Positions 13,001 to 28,000 of a DNA stretch of 64,000 nt are shown piece by piece (within the stretch, counting starts at the first letter, position 1; every line of letters begins with the position of its first letter). The stretch comes from Zygnema cylindricum (lineage: Eukaryota > Streptophyta > Zygnematophyceae > Zygnematales > Zygnemataceae), in assembly GCA_037447655.1 (NCBI GenBank), contig JBBHKE010001764.1:243305-307304 (forward strand), given 5' to 3'. A program made the position numbers and the translations under genes. A model generated the notes under the pieces. It was not told the DNA's origin. It searched no databases and was given only the letters and a program-made list of their open reading frames with translations.

Positions 13001-16000
13001 GTGGAACGTAAATGTAGACAAAATCGCTGACATTAATGAAGACAAAATGTGATGAACCGGCATGTTTACATTTGCGTACATGTTTCATACACTACTTAGT
13101 GTACTAAAAATCTAAGAAACTATTGCACGCCATTACTAACAAAAATTCCGCCGACAGTGCTTGATATGGGTATGTTTTCATTCACCTACAAGCTCCGAAG
13201 CCTTTCACAAAAAGTCCAAAAAACTACTGGGATTTTTTTTCAGTGAGAGGAAATGCACGGATGTTTTATTTAATGCGACTGCATTCATATTTGAATTTCG
13301 TTGTTTGCCTTTATATACTGTTTGCAATGCAATAAACAAGGATAAAAAATGTACCTGTGCCATCTATCGATGTCAACCCTAATAAAGTAGGTTTTCCTAC
13401 GACAAAAAGTAAATCGGCGAGAACTCCATTCAAATCTCGAAAAGAGAGTTTCACAGTAATATTTGTGAGACCTTGACTTGCAGCATTTGTAAGTTGCAGT
13501 TGTGCCTCCACCTGTGGTTAAACAGTATTGAGAAAACATAGATAGTCAAAAAAGGAGTGTACATTCAAATCCTAAGATGTTAAGAAATATGAATAGGGCA
13601 ATATAAGAGTTTGGATCATACTATGGATAAGTCAAACTCACTTACTGCATTCATAATAAGGATGGTTCTAAAAGGCATAAGTCAAATATACTTACTGCTG
13701 CATTCGTAATAAAAATTGACTGTTTAACAACGACGGTGACTTCTGCACATACACCCGCTTGGTCCTCTGACTCCACAAGCTCCATAAATGCAGCCAAAAA
13801 GGCATGACCAGCATTCAGATAACCTTGAGATCGTAAAAAATCTGTGTTATTTAACCACGTGGCATAAAGAGATTGCACTTTGGCAACATTCATTGTTGGA
13901 GTGCCAATAGGCACTGAGCTAACATTCCACCCTGCAGATTACACCCAGAAACAGGAGTTAAAACACAAAGAAAATCTATAACAAGGTGTGTGTAATTGGA
14001 TAGAATTAATGTAGCTTAGAATTTGATAGGAGAGGAGAATAAACAAAATTAGGAGCCAAACATGAATGTAAGTTAAAGGACAACGTGGATGTAGTTTAAT
14101 ATAATTTCTGAAGGAATTTGATTAGCTGAGGACAGACAAATCAGAATGACAGAAAGTACAGATGCGTCTTGGGAGTTAACTCTGGAGACATACAGACATC
14201 ACTATTGCTGACTTCAGATTTCAAATTAACAAGCCACCATTTTTGCAGAAAAACGAAGCTATTGCGAATTCACCCTCAAAAATTACAAAGATTGAGGGTA
14301 ATCGTTTGTATTGTCCTCACCTCCATTCCATCTTGAGAGAAAGCGTTGCCGATAGGTAGCTGCAATATATGAGTCATATGCGGAGTTTAAAAGCTGTTGA
14401 AGTTCTCCAGTAGATATAAGAATTCCTCCTTCAGAAGAGTCCGCTATTGATGTAACGAACAACGCAGTCCAAGTATCACCGATAGAAACATTTTGGTTGA
14501 GATTTAACCATTCACTGGAATCCTCTTTGCCAAAGTACTCATCGAAGAGATCACGTTCAACCAGGAATTTTTCTGCACACGACTTCAAAGGTGAATAATT
14601 TCAGATTTTTTTTTGGATAAAGGTTTTAGCTTCAAACGGCACAATGAGGCAGAAGGAATCAGGTAAACAAAGAGGCAAAAACTGATATGGACAAGCCAAA
14701 GTGTGGAGATGTTAAACGAATGGCATTTGCGAAAACGAACTGGAGATGACAAAGGTCAATGACGATCTCCTCAGAGTCTCAATAAATGCCCCAAGTGTGG
14801 ATATATCAAATGCTTTACAACAAACGTCGGCGTAATGTCAATGACCACGATTGTAAAAAAAAAAGCCATATAAAGACTCCAAGCACCAGACTGATCAGAT
14901 AGTTAACTTCACCTTGATAAAATCGGGCCATTTTTGCGGTAGGAGTGTTTAGCTCTAAAAAGGTTGGTGCCCCCCCCTCGCTTTGAAGGAGCCTCCTCCG
15001 TCGCTTACTACTGGTTTTACTTCCTTCAAATAAACACTCAATAATTCCCATAACAATGCATTTAGCGAGAAGGTTTGGAATCATGCCAGCTAAGGCAGTC
15101 GCACCATCTCGAATACATTGTATCGTCAAAGTTCGCGAGTTTATAACAGGAGGCCCTCCTAACAATTTCGAACCAAGATTTTCGGCAATTCCTTGGACAC
15201 AACCTGTACTAACAATATCGCTTGCCCTCTTAATTGCCTTAAATGGGATTTGAAAAACATCCCCACTGACACTGTTTCCACTCGCACTATTTCTACTAAC
15301 ACTGTTTACACTTAAACTTTTTTGGACGTTAGAAGTAATGCCGAAATAATCCGTGATAGGTTTCAGATACAGGCACTCGAAAAGCTTATTTGTACCTGCC
15401 GTTACACATTTTTCGCAGCTAAATGGAATAGAAACCTGCACATAATTATAGTTTTCAAACGTTTAAAAAAAAGTTAAAGGATTGGGTATTTTTCAAAATA
15501 GAGATGCAATATTGCATTTTCTTAATGCTACAAAGAGTGATCCAATATCAGTTTCACGTCGGTTTAATAGGGAGATGTGTCCCATTTTGTGTTCTTCTAA
15601 TGTCACAAAACAGTGAATTAATATCAATTTTAAGCGGCTTCCAAAGTCTAACCTGTAAATCTTATCCCGAAAATTAAGCTTACCTGAATGCTTGTTGGTG
15701 GGACATACTCCGTATACCCAGTAGTAGTAGGCACATCTGACTGATAATAGATGGGGATAGTGGTAATTGGTATCGGAAAAGATTGTAGAGGACAGGCTTT
15801 TGCTCCAATGACAGTTACTGTCGAGTCACACGTTATCCCATCACAAAGGTAACACCATCGAACACTAAAGACGGTGGGATCACAAGAAAAGCTGTGTGAA
15901 AAAATGTATCAAACACAAAAGAGAAGGTATTAAGATGGGTTTTGAAAAGCAGCAGGCAACATAAAATTGGGATTGGTCTTCATCGACTTATGTCTAAAAG

Positions 16001-19000
16001 AGGTTTTTATACATTTGCATCTTTTAGCTAGTTTATTTTAACTATTGCAGTCATGGTGCAACTTTGCTCAAATTTTCTGTCACATGTAAGCAAAAAACAT
16101 CATTGAAATTTCAATTTTATGGTCAACAGTGAAAAAATTGTGTTAAATCTGTTTTGATCTGAGGTACATGCATATATAAGGCAATTGTGCAAAAAAGGCA
16201 AAAAAGGTCAGCAAAACAAGTGAACGTGGGGGGCATTTGTCGTCCGTTTTTAGAAGATTAACACAATTCCCTTACTTATTAATATCCAATCCCTTCTACA
16301 ATCGGTATGCTACCAAAGTGGTAAAAATGTGGGGCATAAAATTTTATTTTTTCCAATTAGACATAGCGAAGACTTTATTGCTTTGTTTTCCTTTTATCCT
16401 CCCAATTTTTTTTTTTTTAATTCAGCGATTTTACCTATTGAACTCCTGATCTCTGGGCGTAACTCGAACTGGAATGAGAATACTTGTTAGCGCGGGAAGA
16501 ATTCCAATTTTTGGGTTCACTTCCGGGGAAAATTCAAAATCTGGGTTGTCGGTTGGAAGTAATAATTCGGTGTCCGTAGCTGTAAGCAACCCAACAGGCA
16601 CCATTTTGGGCAAATACTTAAAATAGAGATTGGTTTAAAGCCACAGTTTTGAACATTTTTATGGGGAAAGACTTTTCTTTTTGTTACTTGTCAGTTTCAT
16701 TACACTCGCACTGAATTCGAGTAAGAATTGCAGTATTCTTTCATGAACTAGAAGAGAGGTGCAGGAAAATGCCGGCATCGGAAAAAGTAAATGCTTTAGT
16801 GCAACACTAATATTGCCACAATTATGCATTGCTGATAACTTAGTGATGAAGAAGGAACACAATGATTTGAATAAAAAACACTCAAATAAACACAGCTTAT
16901 AGACTTCAAAGTTTACAAAATCCTCTATTCTGGAAAACAACCACACATACTATAGCACAATGTGTATCACACTGTTAACAATCCTACTGAGTTAACTAAC
17001 TTGCAGCCCTTGCAAAATTTGGGATCCTTGAACCTTACTTGCAATAAGACCCACGTTTGTAATGTTATACACAATTCTTGGGTTTGCCACGACAAATTCG
17101 AACGAGAGATAGGAAGGTTCAATAATAACCACAGGTGCCGGCACTCTGCAATTTTTGGTTGAAAAGAAAAAGAAAGAATAAAAAAAAAAAAACCATGAGG
17201 GACACTATATTTCTTCAATACAATATGGAAAGCGAGTGTATCACTGCGAGGATATGATGCCAATAAAATCCTCTTGCTAGTCCAAATCATTCATTTTCAT
17301 TTTCTTTTATCAATATTACTGCATTATCCCATTCATGTAGCAAAAATATGGCTGTCAGTGTGTTTTGAATGATATCCAAAACACCTCATGTTCGATTCAT
17401 AAAAAAAGGGGTGATAATCATAATGTGACTCTCAGTATGGATTTTACCTTGTGGAGAAGACCAGCGTAAGTGTCACCGTATTTTCCTCCACGAATGTGGT
17501 GGGAACCGCCGTAAAACTTATTGTTACCAGCTCCCGTTTCAGAAATAGAGTTACAATAACTTCTCCGTCTGCATATCTTACCTGCAAAAAAATAAATTGA
17601 CAGCCGTAGAGAAACCAAGTTTTTGTTTAGTTAAGTAGTTTAAGCTTTAAGGACCTAGACTTAGCTTTTGAACATGTTTTAAAACCACCTATTGCATTAG
17701 CATGTTGATGATGTTTGCACAACTTTTTATTCGATGAAATAGCACTTTTATGGCCGCCGATGTCATCTAGCAGAATTCAGTGATAAAAATTATTTGGAAA
17801 ATAGAGCACACATATGTAAACAATTTTGTGAAAATCAAGCTCTAGCGAAATTTCCAGCCAGAAGGTGGACACCATCGAGTAAAAAGGTGAAAGGTAAAAA
17901 GTTTGATTTGCTCAGGAGTTTGTATGTCAGTCCTCTTACAACGTCAAAATTTACATCTATCTTAAGATGTTAGCATATAATCATTTATCTTTTATAACTA
18001 TACTGCCCATCGTTATTAGCGTTAAGGATTTACTAGTGTTAATGCAAAATTAGAATTAACATTTCTAATTTAGTGCAAGGGGACGTGGCAGATATGTAGT
18101 CCACATCCTAAAATAGTGTTGTTATAACTTCTGGCCAAAAAAACCCGCAACCAAATTAGTGTTATTAACTCTGATAACAATTGAGCGGTGTACTTTCATA
18201 AATTAGATAGAGAGTGGCAATGAAAGAAGTAATCTTCTAGGTTTTTTCATCAATAAAATGTAGCACACACCTTTGAAGCTGTCCCATGTTTAGGCGCCGA
18301 TCCTTTAATAGTGTACGACCTGCTTATCAAATTTGAAAAAGTGACTGTCCCATTAGAAGTTGTCACCTGAGTGGAAACAACTGTCCCATCCTCATCTGTG
18401 AGAGTGACAGTTGCTCCGCCCAATAATGGTGAGCCTTCTGCAAAATATGTATACTCATCTTGAACTTGTACGATAAAAGACGCTGTTCCAGAAGTCACAT
18501 TGGTCAAAACTACTAATCTAAGCGGTATTTGAATTAATTGGACACCAGAGCCCACAAGGAGAGAGGAGAGATAAATGCCACGTGGCTGGGCATTTTCTGG
18601 AACTGCGACTTGCAGCGTGACAGATGTCACACCTTGGGGTCGAAGCGATGGGAGAGGAGAAGGAGTGGCAAGTGTGAAAATAGAAGGAGGAAGGCTGATA
18701 GATAGTGGGATAGGTGCTGAGGATCCAAGAAATGCAGTATTAGTGATAAAGAACTCAAAATTTTGCACAGTTCCTGGAAAACCAGAGGCAGAAAAAGAGG
18801 TAGGAGAGACGGCGAGCTCCAATGAAGGTCTCACAGCTCTTACGAAAAATATGAGACTGGTAATGGCACCCTCATTAGAAGTGAAGTTAAAAGTTGTCGG
18901 TTCTTGAGCTGGAGACTCTAGAACTCGAGTTGTGGAGAATGTCACACTAACATTTGTAGTTTCACCAGCTAATAAAGAAGAGGTAGCTATGGAGGCAGTG

Positions 19001-22000
19001 GCAAAAATACTGGAACTCGAGGACAACTTTACTATGACTGATATTCCAGTTAAGTCTGTCCCTCCAGTATTTGCGAGTGTAGCAAATCCCGATATAGTGG
19101 TGGTAGAATTAACTGGTATTTTTAAAAGAAGTCCTGATTCGCCAAATTGTACAGCTGGAGAGATAAGACTAGCAGTCATACCCAATATGCGGAAGGAATC
19201 TTGTGGCACACTATTTTGTGTAGGATAGGTTAAGTTGTTTGGATTTCCAGAAAAGACATTAAACTTTCCTGCCATTGTTTGGATTGGGTCAAATGTGCTT
19301 TCAAATTTCCCATTTGCGTCGGATGTAAAAGCCGTTATCACATTTCGCAAATCGTTGTTAATGCCCGTCAAAAAAATGCTTACTTTTGATCCAATAGGCA
19401 CCGAACTAAAGGGAAACGTCGGAATTGCTGTACCATTAAAAGAAATTTGTTGAGGATATGGAAACTGGCGTTTGCTATCTTTTAGTTGAACTAAAGCCCA
19501 ATAAGGAAGTGGTACAACAATTTGCCAAGAATATGAATCTACCCCTTGGGAATTTGTTGCTACTACTACAACTTGTACATTTTCTCCTGTAGTCGCGAAA
19601 ACTGTCCAGGAAATTACACCTGTCAAATCATTGATTGACATTCCTAATGGGGCGGAAGAAAGTTTCCATTGACTAGTTGTACCACTTTTCAACCTTGGAG
19701 AGACAACATACTTTGTACCTGGCAATAATGTTATTACAGCATCCCTCTCAGGAAGTCCTATTTCAGAGATAATGGGAGAAATTTTCTGGACACTACAATC
19801 ATTTTCAAAAAAAGTATCTGAACAAATACAAATTCCCGCACTACAAAGACCTGAGCTCGAACAAGGAGGGTTTCCTGGACAGGCTCCGAAATATCTCAAA
19901 AGACTCGATGAGTATATTTGATATTGTTGTCCTAAAAACAACGCAGAAATGCCCACGGTCACTGATTTTCCAGCGGTTTCGTTAGGGAAAGTGCATGAGA
20001 GAGAAGAGAAGGAGAGGAATACGGCTTGTCCAACGGGTGAATTATTTCTGAGACACGTGTAAATTGTGGTCGAGTAAAATCCACTACCAATAATAGTGAT
20101 AGTTCCTCCAGGTGCCGGAATGGCGGGAGGACTAAAAGCAAAAATGGCAAATAGAATTGGAGGAGGAGGCGGAGAAGGTGGAGGACTTGGAGGTGGAGGA
20201 GGATTTGGAGGTGGAGATAGAGGTGGAGGAGGTCTTGGGGGAGGACTTGGAGGTGGAGGAGGACTTGGAGGTGGAGAGGGCGGAGGATTTGGAGATGGAG
20301 AGGGAGGTGGGGGAGGACTAGGAGGTGGAGAGGGAGGTGGATTTGGGAATGGGGGAGGTTTGGGAGGAGGAGGAGAAGGAGGTGGGCGTGGGGGTGGAGA
20401 TGGAGGTGGAGGTGGGGGTGGCGGAGAACGAGGAGGGGGCGGAGAAGGTGGAGGACTTGGAGGTGGAGGAGGATTTGGAGGTGGAGATAGAGGTGGAGGA
20501 GGTCTTGGGGGAGGACTTGGAGGTGGAGGAGGACTTGGAGGTGGAGAGGGCGGAGGATTTGGAGATGGGGGAGGTCTAGGAGGAGGAGGGAGAGGAGGTG
20601 GACTTGGAGGTGGAGATGGAGGAGGACTTGGAGGAGGCGGGAAAGGGGGCGGTGGTCGAGGAGGTGGAGGATACACTGGCGAGAATACAACGAAAGGTTT
20701 TGGTAAGAACATTACTATGTTGTAGTTATATCACACGCAACTAGGTATGCTTTAGTTCTATGAGTTTCATGTATTTAATATTTCAATGAACAAAGTAAAA
20801 AAAAAAAAACGACAAATAAATAAGATTCAGAGAGCAGAACCAGGTCCTTTGTGCATTGATGAAGTATGCATAAAGGAATAAACATGACGAAGATGACATG
20901 AGAGTAGTTTGGAAGACGAAGGAGAATAATGTGAGCAAAGGAATGATAAACGGGAATGGCAATACATGAATATAGATTTTAGATTGTAGAATTAGACACG
21001 GGCAGCAAGTATGAAGAACATTGACGCCTTCCAAAGAAGAATAATGGAGAAAAAGGAAAACAAACTGCGGGAGAGTTGACAAAAGTTGTATCCACAAAGT
21101 GGAGGGATGACCTTACCAGCTGGAACCGTACAAAAATTAGTTGAAGCAATATCATCTCTCGGTTCCTGCTCTTCTTGATTGAACCGAGCATAGTTTACTG
21201 AGAGTGTTGTTACTACCTGTACTCCACTTGTATTTGTTTGTGGTGCAGATGGGCGAGTCGGAAAAGCTACAGGAAAACGAACTTCACGTACTGATTTGGG
21301 AGCTAGAGGGCCTTGGAAAAAAGCTTCACATTGGATGGTCGTAGAATTATAGTAACTGCAAGATGAGTCTCCACTTAAGGATACAATACTTGATATAAAG
21401 CTCCGCACAGTTATGGCGTAAGCATTCGAGGGCCCCTTATTACCCACTTTGACTACAATACTCTGAGAATAAGTATAAGCATCAGTCAATAGCCCGAGCG
21501 TAAGGCACGAGCCACTAAACGCCTCAACCGCATTGCTTACATTGAGGTCTATGCGTTTAAGAACAACCAATTGGGCGGTTGCAATTGTGTACGGCCCACA
21601 AGAATCATTGACACTTAGAGCAATTGTTCGGAGGACATTGTTTTTTGCGGCAAGAATTTGTGGATCAAAAACATCACCCGAAATGTTAATAGTCGGATTG
21701 AAAGTATTTACTCCAGCAGTTGGTCTAAAAGTCACACCGTCATAGTTGAAGTCCCACTGTATAGTGAGGTTAGCACAACCATCATAGCCTCGATCGGCGG
21801 TTCCGTTGAGAAAAATTACCTGTGTAACATTTTCTACGACAATATAGGGCCCATTTGCGTTTGCAAAACCTGCAAAATCACTCGTGAAAGTAGAGTCAAA
21901 GTAGAGTCACTCCCTGACGTCCCATACATACTCATTAGAAACATTTAACTTTAAAACATTAGATAACGTCAACACCTTTGACGAGCTTAGTTTCTGTATT

Positions 22001-25000
22001 GATATTCAAGTATTACCATGCCAATCTGTCACATTTATGGTCCGTCTACAGGGCCTACTGTAGAGTTTATCAGTGGATTATTGATGATGAAAAGGATAAC
22101 CTTTTTATGACTGTTTCTGGCTATACTGATGTGTCTTCCAAACCTTTGAAACAGAGAGGAAGTAAAGACCAGTGGTACTAGTCGGGAGTACACAAAGCTC
22201 ATTTGCTACAAAAACACATAAAGCAAACACAGGCTGAACTAGGGCACAACAACGGTAAAGATAATCATCTGTTACTGTCTAATACAGTTACCGAAGTTCC
22301 TAAGAATAATATAAGCCACAATAGTTGATTTTTAGGTATCGCCACTGCCTATGATGCTGGTTTTGTTATGTGAATTTTTATGCTCATGTTTTCATTTGGA
22401 CTGTATCAACAATCTTCACACTCCATTGTTTTGCGGGCTTACGACATCATTCAATAAACTTCCTTCACTAACATGTTTTTGCGCTTCATTTCTGTTATAC
22501 AAATATTTGTTTCAGTGTGAAGGTCAATTTTGTAAAACCTTGATTATCTTTTTCTGTTAGCCATTTCAGGATTTTCAGTTAACTTTAGACGAGACAATTA
22601 GGCATGTTACTTTTTCTCGTAGACAAGCCTAAAATATGTTCTGGTAGAATAAATGGAATATTTGCTATAAATAATTACCAGGTGGAACGACAATGCTGGC
22701 TGCAGATATTCTAAAACACCATTTCCCTGGAATGTTCACATTTGATGTTCGAGGAAGTTCGGACATAAAAGCGGTGCCTGAACCCGGAAAGTTGTAGTAG
22801 TTCTCCTCATCACCAGCATCAAACCCACATTCACCATATATTCCATCTGCATGCATACATACAGGGACATTCAACATTACTTATACACTTGAGATATGTG
22901 GAATAGGTCAATTTGAAGACCGTAAGTGTCAAATATATTTTTATTTTCGTTATACAAAGTGCTCCAACATTGCCAATGTTAGTAAGCAATTTCTATATCA
23001 TTACTTGAACGGATGTCTAGCATCAGTCTTCAATTCAGGTCCTGCGGTTCAAAGGCGTTCATTGGCATTGAAAAAAACCATCCAAAGAAAGGTGACCATA
23101 CGTTAGTCATTTCAGGCATCATGCACAAAACAAATTCAATGAAGCAAGGTTACAAAGCAAAGGCATAAAGAACATACATAAACATAGCAAAAAGCGGGCA
23201 TATACACATTAAATGTATCAGTGAGCTAGCATTGTCATTATCCGAATATACAAATGTCCAAGTGGACACATTCACAAGCTGTCAAAAAGAGATCAGCTTT
23301 TGAAATGCCCAGAATAGAAAATGATCTTTATTGCCGCAACGAAGACTTGACCATAACAAAATATGCAATGCAGAACCATTCATAAAGTACATATAAACAA
23401 TTATTAAACTACGCGTTCATTTGTTTTCCAAATAACAAGCTTTTCTTAAAAGTACCACAAACATAGATTGGAAAGCCACTCACTATCTGGATAAAGCCAC
23501 TGCAAGCCATTCTCGGGATAAAATGTGCACGAATAAGTGACCGGTGAAGGACCCGCAGAGCTCCACACCAGCCATGTTTGGAAAGTGTTTACCTTATCAG
23601 TTTTTTTACTGCAAAAAAATCATAGGCTAAGTAAAACATGTCATGTTAAGGACTGATAAAATCTTGAACCTCACAGTTACGTGAATCTGAGTGGATTTTT
23701 ATGTAGTTGCTAAAAAACTACACACAAAAAGACCAATATCGTTCATGTACAACCAAAGAAACTTTTAAACGTGATAACCGAACAATAAAGAAAATGAGAA
23801 ATAGAACCTGCGTTTACTAATTATTTTTGGCATCTCTCAATTAAAGCACAACGTTCAACCATCTGATATCAAGTGATAAGTGGTAAGTGTACCAAGTGAT
23901 TTTTTGAACAACCACATCTAATATCTACATTTGTAAGTGGAAGTAACTCAATTTGCATTCACTCCAACACCAATTCATCAAAATTTGAAACACAAGGAAA
24001 GTAACAAGCACTTTCACACATTCAAGAAAAAATCAACAATCTAAGCTTGGCATTATTTTTTATTATAACACTAATTCAACAAGAAATCAAATGCAAGGAA
24101 AGTCACAATAACGTTCACATACTTGTAATACCCAACGTTAATCCAAGAAGCCACAAAGCCTCCATCTGGAATAAAATATTTAGCTCCTGGGAAAACATCC
24201 TTCACCTCTTTCGCCATGCGAGTTAAGTCCTCAGGCCTTTTAGTATTGCTTACTGTCCTGTAATACACTGAGCCTCCATTGCTCGGTCTTGTATCTACAC
24301 ACACCGCAAACCACAATCACCACTTGATGAAAAATGGGTCTTGGTCGGGAACGTGCAAAATTGTTCACATCTACGAAAAATATATTTTTATAAAGCATAC
24401 ATATTCATAGGCAGGTGCACCTCATCAGGGCAAAGACCTCTAGGCAAAAAAAAAACAGCAATAAATCATACATATTGGTTTGGCCACTATTATATTAGAA
24501 GACATGATGGCAGAAAATAGAGTGGAAAGATAGATAGCTTGAAATGTTTTCGGAACTTGATAAATTGAGAAGAAAAAGACGAAGTTCAAACAGAAAAGGA
24601 AAAAATATCCCGAGAGTGACCTTTTGGGATCCAATCGAACTTTCGTAACCTCAAGAGTCACTTAACTCTTCACTTACAAGCTGCAGTCAACATTTGTCGA
24701 CAGGTCTTTGACAAGAATCTAATTACACCTAAGGCACGCAGAAGAAAATCTAACTAACAAAAAAATGAAATACTGAAATCTTAAGCACTAAAAAAATCTA
24801 CATAATTCTAAATTTCAGTTAAACAAAACACAACTAGAAACTTAATAAGAGAAAGATTCTATCGGAAGCTAATCTGAACACCCCCCACCCTTTGTCACAA
24901 GTGAAGACAGAATGAGGTGTGATGGAGTTCAAATAGAGGTTGATGAAGGGCTTTGGAAAGAAAGCCTGCCATTGGAATGGAAGTCTGGCAATACTGGAAG

Positions 25001-28000
25001 GTACAAATGCCGACATCAATGGCTTCTCGGGTAAAGTGGAATTGGATGTCAATGTGTTTGGTGCGCCGATGGTGGATCAAGTGGCCTTCCTGAAAATATT
25101 GACATTTATAGCAAGGGCACTGGTATTTGTAGGCATTGACTCATTGGTAAGCTCCTTACTTCTAGTACGAGCTCAAGAACCCAACAAAGAAAGGCTGCGT
25201 ACCTACGAGTCCGGTGAAGAGCCTATGGAAAATTCTTGGGGAAGGTTTAACACCCGTTTCTATGGCATTGCGAACTTGGATTATATGGTTGCTCAACAAG
25301 ATTGGTCATGAAAGCAAAAGCTCATTGAAAGTCATAGAAGATAGGAGTGGGGAAAACCAAGAATGGAGATTGGATGCAAGTGAACAAAGCTAGACGACTT
25401 CCTTGCCAACATGGGTGGTGCCATATATTTGGCTTCTAAAAGATAAGTCAACCGTGGGTTGTTTTTTGGATGCCCGCGAAAGAAAAGCACCACCAAGAGA
25501 AAAATAAACACGTGAAGTGGAGCAGTGGGTATCTAAATCGCCCCCAGTCCACATCGTAAAAACCAACAAGTTCAAGAGAGGAGGTGTAAGAGATACAGTG
25601 AGTCTAGCGGAGGACTCTTTTTGCAACAAGGAAAAGCTCGAGTGTAGGTTTGAACATTTTGGCTTAATTGGCCGATGAAAACCTCACAGTCTACTCGAGT
25701 GCCAATCATGGCATACATAAGGCTACCGACCATGGATCTATATAAATCATGAATTTCTTTGTGGACTGGCCCATCGGAGTTGCTAATGAGTCTAGAATTG
25801 ACATCTAGTGGCGTAGAGACAACAGTGCAATAAGATAAGGAAAACTTGTCTAAAACCTCAAAGACCTAGTTTTCTTGCGAGAGGTACACCGTGAATCATT
25901 ATTAGCCTTATGTACGCCATATCGGCACCCCAAAATTTTGACATTGATACCTTAAATATAATAAATTACACTATTTAAGGACATGGGCTAAATCTGCCAC
26001 GTCTCTTGGCACTAAATTAGAATGAATTACGCTATTTTTTTCTTTACACTAATAATTTTTGTACGCTAATAACGATTCAAGGTGTAGTGTTTTATGGTCA
26101 ATCACGACAGACTAGGATTCTAAAAGTTTGGGAAATGCAAAATGGGAATTGCGCATGGTTTTACCCTAAAGGATTTGAAAGATAAAAAAACTAGATAAAA
26201 AAAAATCATCTACATCAATGATTATTACAAGGGTTTCGTTTTTATGAAGATTCCAAAATCTGCGGGATGTTTGAAAGCCCACACTGAGGAGTGTGGAAAC
26301 AGATGTTGGATCTAAACGTGTGGTGTTTGCTTGGGGCCATGGGGGGACTTGAGGAGGTGACACACTAGGTGCTTCGTGCCCAAGGAAATATAACCTTTGC
26401 GTCGGCAAGCAAAAAATTCCTCTTTGAGGGCGCAATAGAGGAAAATGATTTGCACAACAATAGAGAGGAGGATGCAGATGGAAGCAAATTTTGTGACAAG
26501 TGCGTGTGTTTTGGTGTTGTTTAGACCTTTTTTGAAAGGGAACACTGTAGAACAAAGCGAGCTTTAGAATGATCACGAGTGCCATCGATGTTTGTTTTTA
26601 CTCAAAAAAACTCATTTTGATTTCATGACTTTGTAGTTGTGAGAAAGAGGTTTGTTTTTAGGTGCCATTGCGTTCTAAAGAGTCAAATACCATTTTGGGC
26701 AACTATATAAGTCGCGACATTCGGACCGGCCATGGTGGTGGAAAACGATGAGGGAGCATCGAATGTTGCAATTAGGCGACGCCTTGAGTGACTCAATTTT
26801 TCCAAGCTTCGATCCGAGCACTTTTCCCTGATGAGATTAGCAATGTGACCACTCTGGCGAAAGTGTAATGACGTAGGAAGTCGAATTAGAGAAAGGGAGC
26901 AGGGATCGGAAATAGTCCTTTGAAGAGAAATGGGACAAACTTGGAGAGGGAGATGTTGGCTCCCATGAGCCAAAGAGGATTAAAGAATGTGGTCCTTTGG
27001 ATTGAGTAGTACGAGTAAATTTTCTTTCGATACAATCAGTAAGTTTTCTTTCGATACAATCAGTACACAAAGGGAGAATCTAATATTATAACGAGACCTT
27101 TGTTTAATTGGTCAAGGTTAGAATTGGAAAGATGGTCAAACCGATGTTGCCATTTTGAGAGGGTGGTATGTTAAGAAGTCGTGGCTGCGTTAGCAAATCC
27201 CAAGGTAAAAAGGATGGAGGGATACAGATGTCTCTCTTTCTAACTCCTACTTCGATGAGATTTTTGATATGTGAGAAAAGGAGACGTGATCGAAAGAAAT
27301 TACGGTTGTGGTCCCCTTGTCAGTTATTTATATTTTTAACTCCCACTGCGACGAGACTTTTTATTCATGAGAAAAAGGAGACGCCATCGAAGAAAAAATA
27401 CGGTTGTGGCCCTTTTGTCGCACCAACAAAAACAAATTCTTTCGAGGTTCGAGGCACAAAGGATGATGGAGAGGTTAATGCTTGATTTGGCCAAGAGTGA
27501 TGGTTTGGCCAATAGTTTGGTAATGTGTGGATGGTGGAGAGATTGAGGAAAACCAATCAGAATGAGAAGATAGATGGTGGGAGGCAATGAATCAACAATC
27601 CAGGTTGCTTTAGGAAAAATCGTTGGTGAAGCAGATTCAAGTGAGATGAAGGTCTTAATACAGATTCAAAATCGGATTGCGTCATTGAGTTTGGAGTGAT
27701 TTTAACCGTTGAAGAGAGGTGGAGTTAGGTGTCTTGATACGTACAATGTGTAGGTTTGAATGTATCCGAGGAATTGCAGAGTAGAGCGATCCAATTGGAT
27801 CGTATAGCTGTAAGTATACGGTTGAGACAATGTGGAAGGATTTGTTGGGAAAAAATGGTCATGGACAGTTGGAAAGTGGCCTAGCCGAGGAGGCTTTACC
27901 AAGATATGTTCCGTGTCCTCCGTGATGACCTTGCACACCTATAAGTACTAGTTGTCCTTGACGATCATATTTCCTCTCGAGTGTTGAACACATTGATGAC

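Noticed and set aside
20096-20725. Plus-strand Gly-rich open frame of about 209 residues
   Set aside because: It is the antisense of the Pro-rich linker; the minus strand is joined in frame to both neighbouring exons.
24940-25311. Plus-strand frame of 123 residues in the copia element
   Set aside because: The minus strand over the same bases carries copia RNase H motifs, so the plus frame is a shadow.
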